A DNA stretch of 11,893 bases from Actinomycetes bacterium (lineage in GTDB: Bacteria; Actinomycetota; Acidimicrobiia; Acidimicrobiales; Bog-793). Shown here one piece after another: positions 1-5,998 of the stretch; the stretch's first letter is position 1, and each line of letters starts with the position of its first letter. Position numbers and translations under genes: made by a program. The notes beneath the pieces are model-generated. The model was not told the DNA's origin, did not search any database, and saw only the letters and a program-made list of their open reading frames with translations. Location: positions 1-11,893 of the forward strand of contig JAJYGM010000480.1 in NCBI GenBank assembly GCA_021785095.1, written 5' to 3'.

Positions 1-1079
1 CGTTGCACTGGCACCACGTCCATTCGTTCACGCCAGAGGGGCCATCCCGGACGCGCGTCACGGACACTGTCACGACTCCGGTCCCGGCCGCGTTGCTTCG
101 GAGCACCTTCGTCTACCGGCACACCCAGCTTCGCGACGACCTCGACGTGATCGCCCAGCTCCGACAACTCCACCCGACCCCGCGGACCGTCGCGGTCACG
201 GGGTCATCGGGGCTGGTCGGCGCCGCGCTCTGTGCGTTCCTTACGACCGCTGGTCACCAGGTCGTCCGCCTCGTCCGTCGAGTGCCGCGCGTGGACGGCG
301 AACGAGCGTGGAACCCCGACGACCCCGATCCCGGCATCTTCGAGGGCGTCGACGCGGTCGTGCACCTCGCGGGCGCGTCGATCGCCGGCCGTTTCAGCGA
401 GCAGCACAAGAGGTCCATCGCGTCGAGCAGGGTCGAGCCGACGCGCCGGCTGGCGGACGCGGTGGTGCGGTCGCACGGTCCGCGTGTCCTCCTCGTCGCC
501 TCGGCGATCGGGTACTACGGCTCAGATCGTGGGAACGAGCTCCTCGACGAAGCAAGCGGAAGGGGCGGCGGCTTCCTCGCCGACGTGGTCGCTCGCTGGG
601 AGGCGGCAACCGAACGCGCCGTCGACGCCGGGCTTCGGGTCGTGAACGTGCGGACCGGCGTCGTGCTCTCCGGCCGAGGCGGCCTGTTGAAGCTCCTGCG
701 CCCGGTGTACCTTGCCGGCCTCGGCGGGCGAATCGGCACCGGGAGCCAGTGGCTCTCCTGGATCGATCTCGACGACCTGACCGACGTCTACGCGAGGGCT
801 CTGTTCGACGAGCATCTTGCGGGGGTGCTCAACGCGGTCGCGCCGACACCCGTCCAGAACGCGGAGTTCTCGGCCACGCTCGCGCGCGTGCTCCGACGGC
901 CGGCGCTCGTCCCGGTCCCCAAGTCGGCGCTCGGCGTCGTCGTCGGGGCGGAGGGCGTCCAGGAGGTCGCATGCGCAAGCCAGCGCGTCGTGCCGCGGCG
1001 GCTGGAGGTGGCAGGTTTCGGCTTCCGGAGGCCGCAGCTGGAAGGCTCCCTCCGACACCAGCTCGGGCACGGGCTCTGA
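1..1079 (+). CDS. TIGR01777-family SDR epimerase with SRPBCC N-terminus (5'-truncated by window edge)
   Basis: Extended-type short-chain dehydrogenase of the YfcH/TIGR01777 family; the substrate is unknown. The frame is open from base 3 and the first codon (TTG) is internal, so the true start lies before the window. The first ~55 residues (WHHVHSFTPEG..TRVTD..V, then FVYRHTQLRDDL) look like the end of an SRPBCC/START domain, a fusion often seen in actinobacteria. The NAD(P)-binding motif TGSSGLVG is at visible residues ~66-73, followed by VVHLAGASIAGRFSEQHK (~119-136), the ASAIGYYG active-site region (~167-173) and WLSWIDLDDL (~250-259). A DUF1731-like C-terminal part starts near residue 285. 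The stop is TGA 1077-1079, inside a tandem repeat. The kinase gene converges from the right. Family assignment is firm; physiological role is unknown. Confidence -1.
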   Translation, partial: LHWHHVHSFTPEGPSRTRVTDTVTTPVPAALLRSTFVYRHTQLRDDLDVIAQLRQLHPTPRTVAVTGSSGLVGAALCAFLTTAGHQVVRLVRRVPRVDGERAWNPDDPDPGIFEGVDAVVHLAGASIAGRFSEQHKRSIASSRVEPTRRLADAVVRSHGPRVLLVASAIGYYGSDRGNELLDEASGRGGGFLADVVARWEAATERAVDAGLRVVNVRTGVVLSGRGGLLKLLRPVYLAGLGGRIGTGSQWLSWIDLDDLTDVYARALFDEHLAGVLNAVAPTPVQNAEFSATLARVLRRPALVPVPKSALGVVVGAEGVQEVACASQRVVPRRLEVAGFGFRRPQLEGSLRHQLGHGL

Positions 1080-1163
1080 GGGATCGGGCACGGGCTCTGA
1101 GGGATCGGGCACGGGTCCTGAGGGATCGGGCACGGGTCCTGAGGGACCGAACGCTCGGGGTGA
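1061..1163 (+). repeat. 21-bp tandem repeat carrying in-frame TGA codons
   Basis: Four near-identical 21-bp units lie at 1061-1081, 1082-1102, 1103-1123 and 1124-1144; a fifth, degenerate one runs to about 1165. Consensus GATCGGGCACGGG, then CTCT or TCCT, then GAGG. Units 1-2 share one variant (CTCTGAGG) and units 3-4 the other (TCCTGAGG). Every unit contains TGA, and because 21 is a multiple of three all are in the frame of the epimerase gene: 1077, 1098, 1119, 1140 and 1161. The first is the gene's stop. Probably a slippage expansion of the 3' end; no function is evident. Confidence -1.
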
Positions 1164-1180
1164 TGAAGGTTGCGTGCAGC

Positions 1181-1236
1181 TGACCGGTGCCGCGGTCTTT
1201 GGAGGGCTCGTCCGGCCGGCACTGGACCACCGGTCA
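1181..1236. other. Inverted repeat between convergent genes (weak terminator candidate)
   Basis: A 9-bp perfect inverted repeat, TGACCGGTG (1181-1189) and CACCGGTCA (1228-1236), with a 38-nt loop that also holds a shorter GTGCCG/CGGCAC pairing. It sits between the ends of the epimerase gene (+) and the kinase gene (-), where a bidirectional terminator would be expected. The long loop and lack of a T-run make this weak. Nothing else was seen in 1164-1282. Confidence -1.
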
Positions 1237-1282
1237 TAAGACGGGCGGGCGGTCGCGTCCGAGCACGCTCGAGCTGCCTCGA

Positions 1283-2821
1283 TCAGGCAAGCCCAGCAGC
1301 AGCACCACCGGACGCCGGCGCCGGCGACGGCGGCGAGGACGAGCTGGCTCTGATCGGACTGACCCTGGCGACTGTGAGCTCGTCAGCCGGCAGCGGGGAC
1401 CCGTACCGAAGGTCGTAAGGAAGGCTCGAGGTCACGTCGGTGCCGCGCCCGGGTGCACTGCGGACCTGGAGGCTGCCGCCGAGCAGGCCGGCCCTCTCGG
1501 ACATGCCGACGAGCCCGAAGTGGTTCGTCGAGTGGCCTTCATCGTCCATGTCGAAACCCTCGCCGTCGTCGAGCACGCGCAGACGGAGGAGGTCGCTGTC
1601 GAACGCGACGCTGACGCGGATCTCGCGTGCCCGGGCGTGCCCTACGGCGTTGCGGACCGCCTCTTGGACGATCCGGAAGGCACCGAGCTCCACGTCGGGG
1701 CGGGCTCGACGCGTCTCGCCGGACACCTCGAGCTCGACTGGGACGCCGCTGTCGTCCTCGGTCTCGGCGAGGAACCCGACCAGCGCAGGAACGAGTCCGA
1801 GCTGGTCCAGCGCCGGCGGCCGCAGGTCCCTCGCGAGGTTTCGCAACCTGGCCGCGGCCTCGAGGGATCGAGCCCTGGCATCGTCCAGGCTCGCCGCGAC
1901 GTCGGCGGGCACACCGGCGTCCTCGCCCAGAGAGGCGAGCTTCCGTGCGAGGTGCAAGAAGAGCTGCAGGGGTTCGTCGTGCAGCTCGCGGGCGAGCCGA
2001 CGCCGCTGCTCTTCTTCCGCTGCGACCATGAGCGCGCGCTGTCGTGCCGCACGGCGGGTCTCGCTGCGTTCGACGGTCACGTCTTCGAAGACGAGCTGCG
2101 ATGCGGCGGCGCCACCCTCCGAGAGCTCGGCAAGTCCCACCCGGTAGTCGCGTTCGTCCCGCAGGCTGACGACCCGGTGATGGAGCGACTCGATCGGCTC
2201 GTCGCTCCCGAGCAGCGCGCCTGCCGGCATGCCGATCGCGTCAGTGCCGAAGACCGACGTCGCGGCCGGGTTGGCAGCGCGCACCACCCCTCTCGCGTCG
2301 AGCACGAGGATCGGTGCCCGGTTCGCCTCGAAGAGCTGACGGTAGCCGGCCTCCGCGCGCAAGCGAGCGAGCGTGGCGCGCTCGACGCGCGCGTGCGCTC
2401 GGCGTTCCGCCTCGATCCGCTCTCCGAAGAAGAAGGCGACCGCGTCGACGAGGAGCAGGTTGACGACGTCGGAGGGCGCGTGACCCTGGTCGAGAGGGAG
2501 CAGGAGGTCGGGCAGCCACAGCAGGGTCGCCCAGGCTGCGGTGGCCGCCGAGCCGGTCAGCCCGTACCGCAGGGCTGCGTAGCCGACCGGGACGATCAGC
2601 AGTGCGACCGGGATGCCGTCGGGGAACCCCTCCACGCCGGCCGGGGAGTGAAGGTCGACGAAGAAGTGCACCCCCGCGAGGGCGACGACGAGGGCTTGGA
2701 TCCCCCAGAAGCGCCGGTCCCGGATCGGCGGCCTCAGCGCAGTCCGGATGACTTCGGCGAACCTGCCGGGGCCCTCGGCGATACGCGCCGGACCTGCCTC
2801 AGAAACCGATGTTCTGGCCAT
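1283..2821 (-). CDS. Membrane sensor histidine kinase, PAS + HisKA_3 (NarX/DegS type)
   Basis: Autophosphorylating sensor kinase, about 512 residues from the ATG at 2821. Four hydrophobic segments at ~39-57, 70-87, 92-109 and 119-133 form a compact membrane sensor with little extracytoplasmic loop. A PAS-like domain follows (~160-255; YRQLFEANRAPILVLDARG). The HisKA_3 motif LARELHDEPLQLF has phospho-acceptor His at ~281. The HATPase domain shows an N-box FRIVQEAVRNAVGHA (Asn ~391), G1 DDGEGFD and G2 FGLVGMSERAGLLGG. The PAS lacks an obvious cofactor residue and the signal is unknown. The start was chosen because upstream codons run into the regulator gene; the ATG overlaps that gene's 3' end by 23 bp and has no good Shine-Dalgarno, suggesting translational coupling. 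It is almost surely the partner of the adjacent NarL-type regulator. Confidence -1.
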   Translation of the reverse strand: MARTSVSEAGPARIAEGPGRFAEVIRTALRPPIRDRRFWGIQALVVALAGVHFFVDLHSPAGVEGFPDGIPVALLIVPVGYAALRYGLTGSAATAAWATLLWLPDLLLPLDQGHAPSDVVNLLLVDAVAFFFGERIEAERRAHARVERATLARLRAEAGYRQLFEANRAPILVLDARGVVRAANPAATSVFGTDAIGMPAGALLGSDEPIESLHHRVVSLRDERDYRVGLAELSEGGAAASQLVFEDVTVERSETRRAARQRALMVAAEEEQRRRLARELHDEPLQLFLHLARKLASLGEDAGVPADVAASLDDARARSLEAAARLRNLARDLRPPALDQLGLVPALVGFLAETEDDSGVPVELEVSGETRRARPDVELGAFRIVQEAVRNAVGHARAREIRVSVAFDSDLLRLRVLDDGEGFDMDDEGHSTNHFGLVGMSERAGLLGGSLQVRSAPGRGTDVTSSLPYDLRYGSPLPADELTVARVSPIRASSSSPPSPAPASGGAAAGLA

Positions 2822-3506
2822 CTTCGTGGCTGCGCGGGTAGTTCTCTCCCCGCAGCGCGTGGGCGACGGCCTCGGTGCGCGACGCGGCACCGAGCTTCGC
2901 GAGCAGGGTCGACACGTGGGACTCCACGGTGCGCACGCCGAGCGAGAGCTCGGCGGCGATCTGCTTGTTGGACCGTCCCTGCGTGATGAGCGCCAGCACC
3001 TCGGATTCCCTTGGCGTGAGCGCGTCGGAGCCGCGGCGCCCGGAACCTTCCCTTCGCCTGCGGCTGAGCCTCGACGACACCGCGCCGTCCAGGACGAACA
3101 CGCCCGCGGCGACGAGTCGCACGGCCTCGATCAGCTCTCGTCCCGAAGCGGTCTTGAGCAGGTAGCCCCCGACGCCGATCTCCAGCGCCTCGACGACGTA
3201 CGCGTGATCGTCGTAGGCGCTCACGACGAGCGTCTGGGTCGTCGGCGAGCGTCGGGCAAGGTCTCTTGCGAGCGCGAGCCCGCTTGCACCTGGCAGGTTC
3301 ACGTCGACGAGCACCACGTCGGGGGCGAGCCGCTCGACGAGCTCGGCTCCCTCCTCCGCGGTGCCGCAATCGCCCACCACGTGGAGGTCGGGAGTCGCCT
3401 CGAGCAGCTCCGCCGTGCCCTCGCGCACGAGCGCGTGGTCCTCCACGATGACGATCCGGACTTCCTTGTCTTCCTTGTCTTCGCTTCGAGGATCCTCGGT
3501 AGGCAC
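2799..3506 (-). CDS. NarL/FixJ-family response regulator
   Basis: DNA-binding regulator partnered with the overlapping kinase. From the GTG at 3506 it is about 235 residues, typical for the family. Receiver domain: acidic pair ED at ~22-23 (RIVIVEDHALVREG), phospho-acceptor Asp ~68 (VVLVDVNLPG), Ser ~96 and Lys ~118 (GYLLKTAS). LuxR-type helix-turn-helix at ~162-220 (LTPRESEVLALITQGRSNKQIAAELSLG). The frame stays open upstream to 3650, but that extra N-terminus is low-complexity and proline-rich. GTG 3506 is preferred because GGAG (3519-3516) lies 9 nt upstream and the receiver fold begins soon after. The N-terminus carries a duplicated charged stretch (EDKEDKE). A CACTACGG motif, also present in the divergent operator at 4310, lies upstream at 3545-3552. 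Confidence -1.
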   Translation of the reverse strand: MPTEDPRSEDKEDKEVRIVIVEDHALVREGTAELLEATPDLHVVGDCGTAEEGAELVERLAPDVVLVDVNLPGASGLALARDLARRSPTTQTLVVSAYDDHAYVVEALEIGVGGYLLKTASGRELIEAVRLVAAGVFVLDGAVSSRLSRRRREGSGRRGSDALTPRESEVLALITQGRSNKQIAAELSLGVRTVESHVSTLLAKLGAASRTEAVAHALRGENYPRSHEDGQNIGF

Positions 3507-3598
3507 CGTGGTCGGCTCCGAAGGGTCACGGAGGCGGACCGAAGCACTACGGAAGGGGATTTCGGGTTCTCGGCCTGCGCCGAGCGGCCCACGCTGGA

Positions 3599-3823
3599 AT
3601 GGTGGGGTCGGTCCTCGGGCTGTGCGCGGTGGTGTTGGTGGCAGGCTCACTGCTGGTCGTCCTCGTGTACGGCGCCCTCTTCGCCATCGCTGCCGCGACG
3701 ACTGCGAGGGCTCGCCGCCGCCCTGACCCGGTCTCGGCGTCGCTCGACCGATTCCTCTCCGACTTGCTCGGCGACGACGCCGTCGGCCAGCGCCCGCAGG
3801 TCCGCGCTCGGGCGGATCGCTAG
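3599..3823 (+). CDS. Possible small single-pass membrane protein (antisense to Rrf2 tail)
   Basis: A 74-codon frame whose product looks protein-like: one strong hydrophobic segment at ~5-34 (VLGLCAVVLVAGSLLVVLVYG), then basic RARRR as a cytoplasmic anchor and a short amphipathic tail (SLDRFLSDLLGDD). Third codon positions are mostly G/C. It lies opposite the last ~60 codons of the Rrf2 frame (3647-4267) and starts divergently from the response regulator. The only ribosome-site hint is GGA directly before the ATG. No family recognised. Either this gene or the long Rrf2 tail may be an artefact of overlapping high-GC frames; both could be real if antisense overlap is tolerated. Low confidence. 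Confidence -1.
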   Translation: MVGSVLGLCAVVLVAGSLLVVLVYGALFAIAAATTARARRRPDPVSASLDRFLSDLLGDDAVGQRPQVRARADR

Positions 3824-4267
3824 CACCCCGCAGGGCAGCAACGCGGTCCGCCGGGCGTCCTGGCCCCCTCCGTCGACGAGCTGGGCGAGGCTCGTGACCG
3901 AGAGCGCGCGCAGGAATTCCGTGCTGGCGTCCGCCAACAGCGCGTGCGGCGGACGTCCGAGCCTGTCGGCGCCAGACGAGGAGCCGCCCCCGGCCATCAT
4001 CGGCCCTTCCCCCGCTTCGACCACCTCCAAGAGCTGCACCTGGTCGGGAGGGCGCGCGAGACGGTAGCCCCCGCGAGCTCCCGAGATCGACACGACCAGC
4101 CCCGACCGGACGAGATCGCTCAGGACCTGGGGCACGAACGCCTTGGGAACCGCCATCGCTTCGGACACCTCTCGCTGGGTGCGCACGCGCCCGGAGCCGT
4201 ACGCGGCCGCGAGGAAGACCGCCGCCCGCACGACGTACCTGCCCCGATGTGACAGCCGGAGATCCAC
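3647..4267 (-). CDS. Rrf2-family transcriptional regulator lacking cluster cysteines
   Basis: Winged-helix repressor of the Rrf2 (IscR/NsrR/CymR) family, 206 residues from the GTG at 4267. The core shows LSHRGRYVVRAAVFLA, the recognition region AVPKAFVPQVLSDLVRSGLVVS, the wing GARGGYRLARPPDQVQLLEVVEAGEG (~64-88) and a C-terminal helix HALLADASTEFLRALSVTSLAQLV (~108-131). The loop that carries three cysteine ligands in cluster-binding members reads MMAGGGSSSGADRLGRPP, with no cysteine, so it should not bind an Fe-S cluster there. The frame continues ~75 residues beyond the core with weakening codon bias, so the true end is uncertain. The GTG is chosen because the fold begins there and a TAATAT -10 box sits 7 nt upstream with no Shine-Dalgarno, i.e. 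a leaderless mRNA. It is divergent from the redox operon and upstream, on the same strand, of the two-component genes. Confidence -1.
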   Translation of the reverse strand: MDLRLSHRGRYVVRAAVFLAAAYGSGRVRTQREVSEAMAVPKAFVPQVLSDLVRSGLVVSISGARGGYRLARPPDQVQLLEVVEAGEGPMMAGGGSSSGADRLGRPPHALLADASTEFLRALSVTSLAQLVDGGGQDARRTALLPCGVLAIRPSADLRALADGVVAEQVGEESVERRRDRVRAAASPRSRRGSDGEEGAVHEDDQQ

Positions 4268-4274
4268 CGAGTAA

Positions 4275-4280
4275 ATATTA
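4275..4280 (-). promoter_or_regulatory. -10 box for leaderless Rrf2 transcript
   Basis: On the minus strand TAATAT at 4280-4275 is a near-consensus -10 element. It ends 7 nt before the GTG at 4267, so transcription should start on or next to the start codon. No convincing -35 is visible at 16-18 bp. The divergent operator half-sites lie immediately upstream, which would allow autoregulation. Confidence -1.
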
Positions 4281-4289
4281 CCGCACGAC

Positions 4290-4318
4290 TTGACGTAGTG
4301 CGAGAGACTCACTACGGT
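4290..4318 (+). promoter_or_regulatory. Rightward promoter of the redox operon
   Basis: TTGACG (4290-4295), a 17-bp spacer and TACGGT (4313-4318) form a plausible housekeeping sigma promoter, with transcription starting near 4325. This leaves a leader of about 90 nt before the ATG at 4415. A palindromic element fills the spacer and overlaps the -10, the classical position for repression. Confidence -1.
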
Positions 4319-4329
4319 AAAGGTGTAGT
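4295..4329. promoter_or_regulatory. Putative operator: three GTAGT/ACTAC half-sites at 15-bp period
   Basis: GTAGTG (4295-4300), 9 nt, CACTAC (4310-4315), 9 nt, GTAGT (4325-4329). Adjacent half-sites are inverted with identical 9-nt spacers. The first pair extends to CGTAGTG/CACTACG and forms a 7-bp-arm palindrome lying between -35 and -10; the third covers the predicted transcription start. The divergent Rrf2 protein is the obvious candidate binder, but this is inference from position and symmetry. Confidence -1.
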
Positions 4330-4403
4330 CAGAAACTATACGTACGGACCGGATCTCGAAGGGCCGGCTGGACGCCTCGGGGCGATGCCGCCAACCGGGG
4401 GAC

Positions 4404-4410
4404 GAGGAGG
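4404..4410 (+). promoter_or_regulatory. Shine-Dalgarno deciding the start at 4415
   Basis: GAGGAGG lies four nt before ATG 4415 and selects it over the upstream in-frame starts at 4298 and 4385, which have no such site. The 4298 codon would also lie upstream of the predicted transcription start. Confidence -1.
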
Positions 4411-4414
4411 GACG

Positions 4415-5971
4415 ATGGCCGTCGACCTGCAGGACCGCAAGAGCGCCGCCCAAGGAGACCCGGTGTCCGCAGCGGTGCGCCTGCGGCCGGCGAAGAGGGC
4501 TGGGCTCGAGGAGCGGTTCGCCGCGACGGACCCGGAGCCCGGGTTGGAGGTGACGCGCAATCCGCGGGTAGCGCGCCTGATGCGCAATCGGAAGTTCCAG
4601 TTCCTCCTCATCTTACCGAACCAGATCGTCTTTTGGACCGTGATCTTCGTAGGGGTCCTCGGCACGGCGATCCCGGGCCTGAACTTCGGCGCCGCCATCA
4701 CCTGGTACGTCTGGTTCTGCCTCGTGTTCGTGATGATGGTCGTGGTGGGGCGGGCCTGGTGCGCGATGTGCCCGTTCGGGGGGTTCGCCGAGTGGGTGCA
4801 GCGGCGCACCTTCTTCCGCCGCACCCAGAAGGCCCTCGGCCTCGGCCGCAAGTTCCCCGAGCCCCTGGCCCGCCTCGGCTTCTTGATCCCGGTGGTGAGC
4901 TTCCTCGTGCTCACCTGGATCGAGGAGTTCTTCAACATCGCCGGGCCGGGCAATCCGGCGGACACCTCGTGGATGGTCGTCGGCATCGTCTCGTCAGCGC
5001 TCATCTTCTTCTTGGTCTTCGAGCGGCGCACGTTCTGCCGCTACGTCTGCCCGCTCACCACCTTGATCGGCACGGTCGGGTCGATGGGCTCGGTGGCAGG
5101 GTTCCGGACCAAGGACCGCGAGGTCTGCCTGTCGTGCAAGACGAAGGATTGCATGCGCGGCGGGGAGCAGGGCTACGGGTGCCCGTGGTACACGTGGCCG
5201 GGAAGCGCGGACTCGAACCTGTCGTGCGGGCTGTGCACCGAGTGCTTCAAGTCCTGCCCCGAGGGCAACGTCGGGCTGTTCCTTCAGCGCCCTCTGACCT
5301 CGGTGGTCGCCCCCCGCCGTCGCCGGGCCGACGTCGCCTGGGGCATCGCCATCCTGTGGGGCCTGGTCGTCTTCCAGCAGTTCAACGCCACCAACGCCTA
5401 CGCCTCGTTGGACTCGTGGCTGAACCGGGGGATGCTGTTGCCCCACTACCCGAACCCAGTCGACTACGTCGGCATCATCGCCCTGGTCTCGCTGCTCTAT
5501 GCCGGGATCGCCTGGCTGTTCTCCCGTGGGCTCGGACGCCGTGACGTCGTCGAGACCCACCTCGACAGCTTCGCGGACCGGACCTCGCGGTTCCGGGCGT
5601 TCTTCGTCCCGATGTCCTACGGGCTCATCCCGGTGATGGGTGCCGACTACTTCGCCCGCCAGCTGCCGAAGTTCTTCAAGCACTCCGCCCGGGTCGTGCC
5701 CGCCGTCGCCCACATCGCCGGCTTCTCGTCCGCCCAGTCCCCGATCTACGGCTTCCACATCCTCTCCGACGGCTGGATCGTCGTGGTGCAGGTCGCCGTG
5801 ATCGTCGCCGGCACCGCGGCCGCAGCGTGGGCCACCTGGAGGATCGCCGGGCGGGAGCTGGTGCCGGTCAGCCGGAACGCCCTCGGCGTCCGGCTGGCGA
5901 CGCTCGGCGTCGTCCTCTCCTGCGGAGCGGCGGCGAGCGTGCTGTACGTCCTGATGCATGCGGCGAGCTGA
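4415..5971 (+). CDS. Multi-pass membrane 4Fe-4S protein, NapH/NosR/CcoG-like
   Basis: Inner-membrane iron-sulfur electron carrier of 518 residues. After a ~60-residue polar N-terminus there are about nine hydrophobic segments (~64-86, 93-112, 151-169, 185-202, 307-323, 349-369, 395-413, 453-475, 492-514). The first half matches the Fer4_5 polyferredoxin pattern: GRAWCAMCPFGGFAEW (Cys ~116, 119) and FCRYVCPLTTLIG (Cys ~208, 212). A soluble ferredoxin domain follows, with CLSCKTKDC...CPW (~238, 241, 246, 256) and the classical CGLCTECFKSCP (~271-281). The first membrane motif is C-x2-CP rather than the usual C-x3-CP. Relatives pass electrons between quinol and soluble or periplasmic partners; the partner here is presumably the next gene, 27 bp downstream. 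The C-terminal membrane half has no motif I recognise. It is not a full NosR (no FMN-binding domain seen) nor a simple NapH (too long). Confidence -1.
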   Translation: MAVDLQDRKSAAQGDPVSAAVRLRPAKRAGLEERFAATDPEPGLEVTRNPRVARLMRNRKFQFLLILPNQIVFWTVIFVGVLGTAIPGLNFGAAITWYVWFCLVFVMMVVVGRAWCAMCPFGGFAEWVQRRTFFRRTQKALGLGRKFPEPLARLGFLIPVVSFLVLTWIEEFFNIAGPGNPADTSWMVVGIVSSALIFFLVFERRTFCRYVCPLTTLIGTVGSMGSVAGFRTKDREVCLSCKTKDCMRGGEQGYGCPWYTWPGSADSNLSCGLCTECFKSCPEGNVGLFLQRPLTSVVAPRRRRADVAWGIAILWGLVVFQQFNATNAYASLDSWLNRGMLLPHYPNPVDYVGIIALVSLLYAGIAWLFSRGLGRRDVVETHLDSFADRTSRFRAFFVPMSYGLIPVMGADYFARQLPKFFKHSARVVPAVAHIAGFSSAQSPIYGFHILSDGWIVVVQVAVIVAGTAAAAWATWRIAGRELVPVSRNALGVRLATLGVVLSCGAAASVLYVLMHAAS

Positions 5972-5998
5972 CGGCCGCCGGACCGACTGGAGGAGCTC

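Noticed and set aside
1061..1163. CRISPR-like array
   Set aside because: Units are directly adjacent, 21 bp, without spacers; a simple tandem repeat.
1187..2986. 599-codon open frame on the plus strand
   Set aside because: It lies antisense to the kinase and has no domain logic; the minus frame has all histidine kinase motifs. Shadow frame of high-GC coding DNA.
4337..4342. TATACG as alternative -10 for the redox operon
   Set aside because: No acceptable -35 at 16-18 bp upstream; TTGACG-17-TACGGT fits better.
4298..4414. N-terminal extension of the membrane protein from ATG 4298
   Set aside because: It would begin upstream of the predicted transcription start and inside the operator; the strong Shine-Dalgarno at 4404-4410 supports 4415.
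4415..5971. Naming the membrane protein nosR or napH
   Set aside because: No FMN-binding periplasmic domain and no nosZ or napA neighbours; length and C-terminal helices do not fit NapH.
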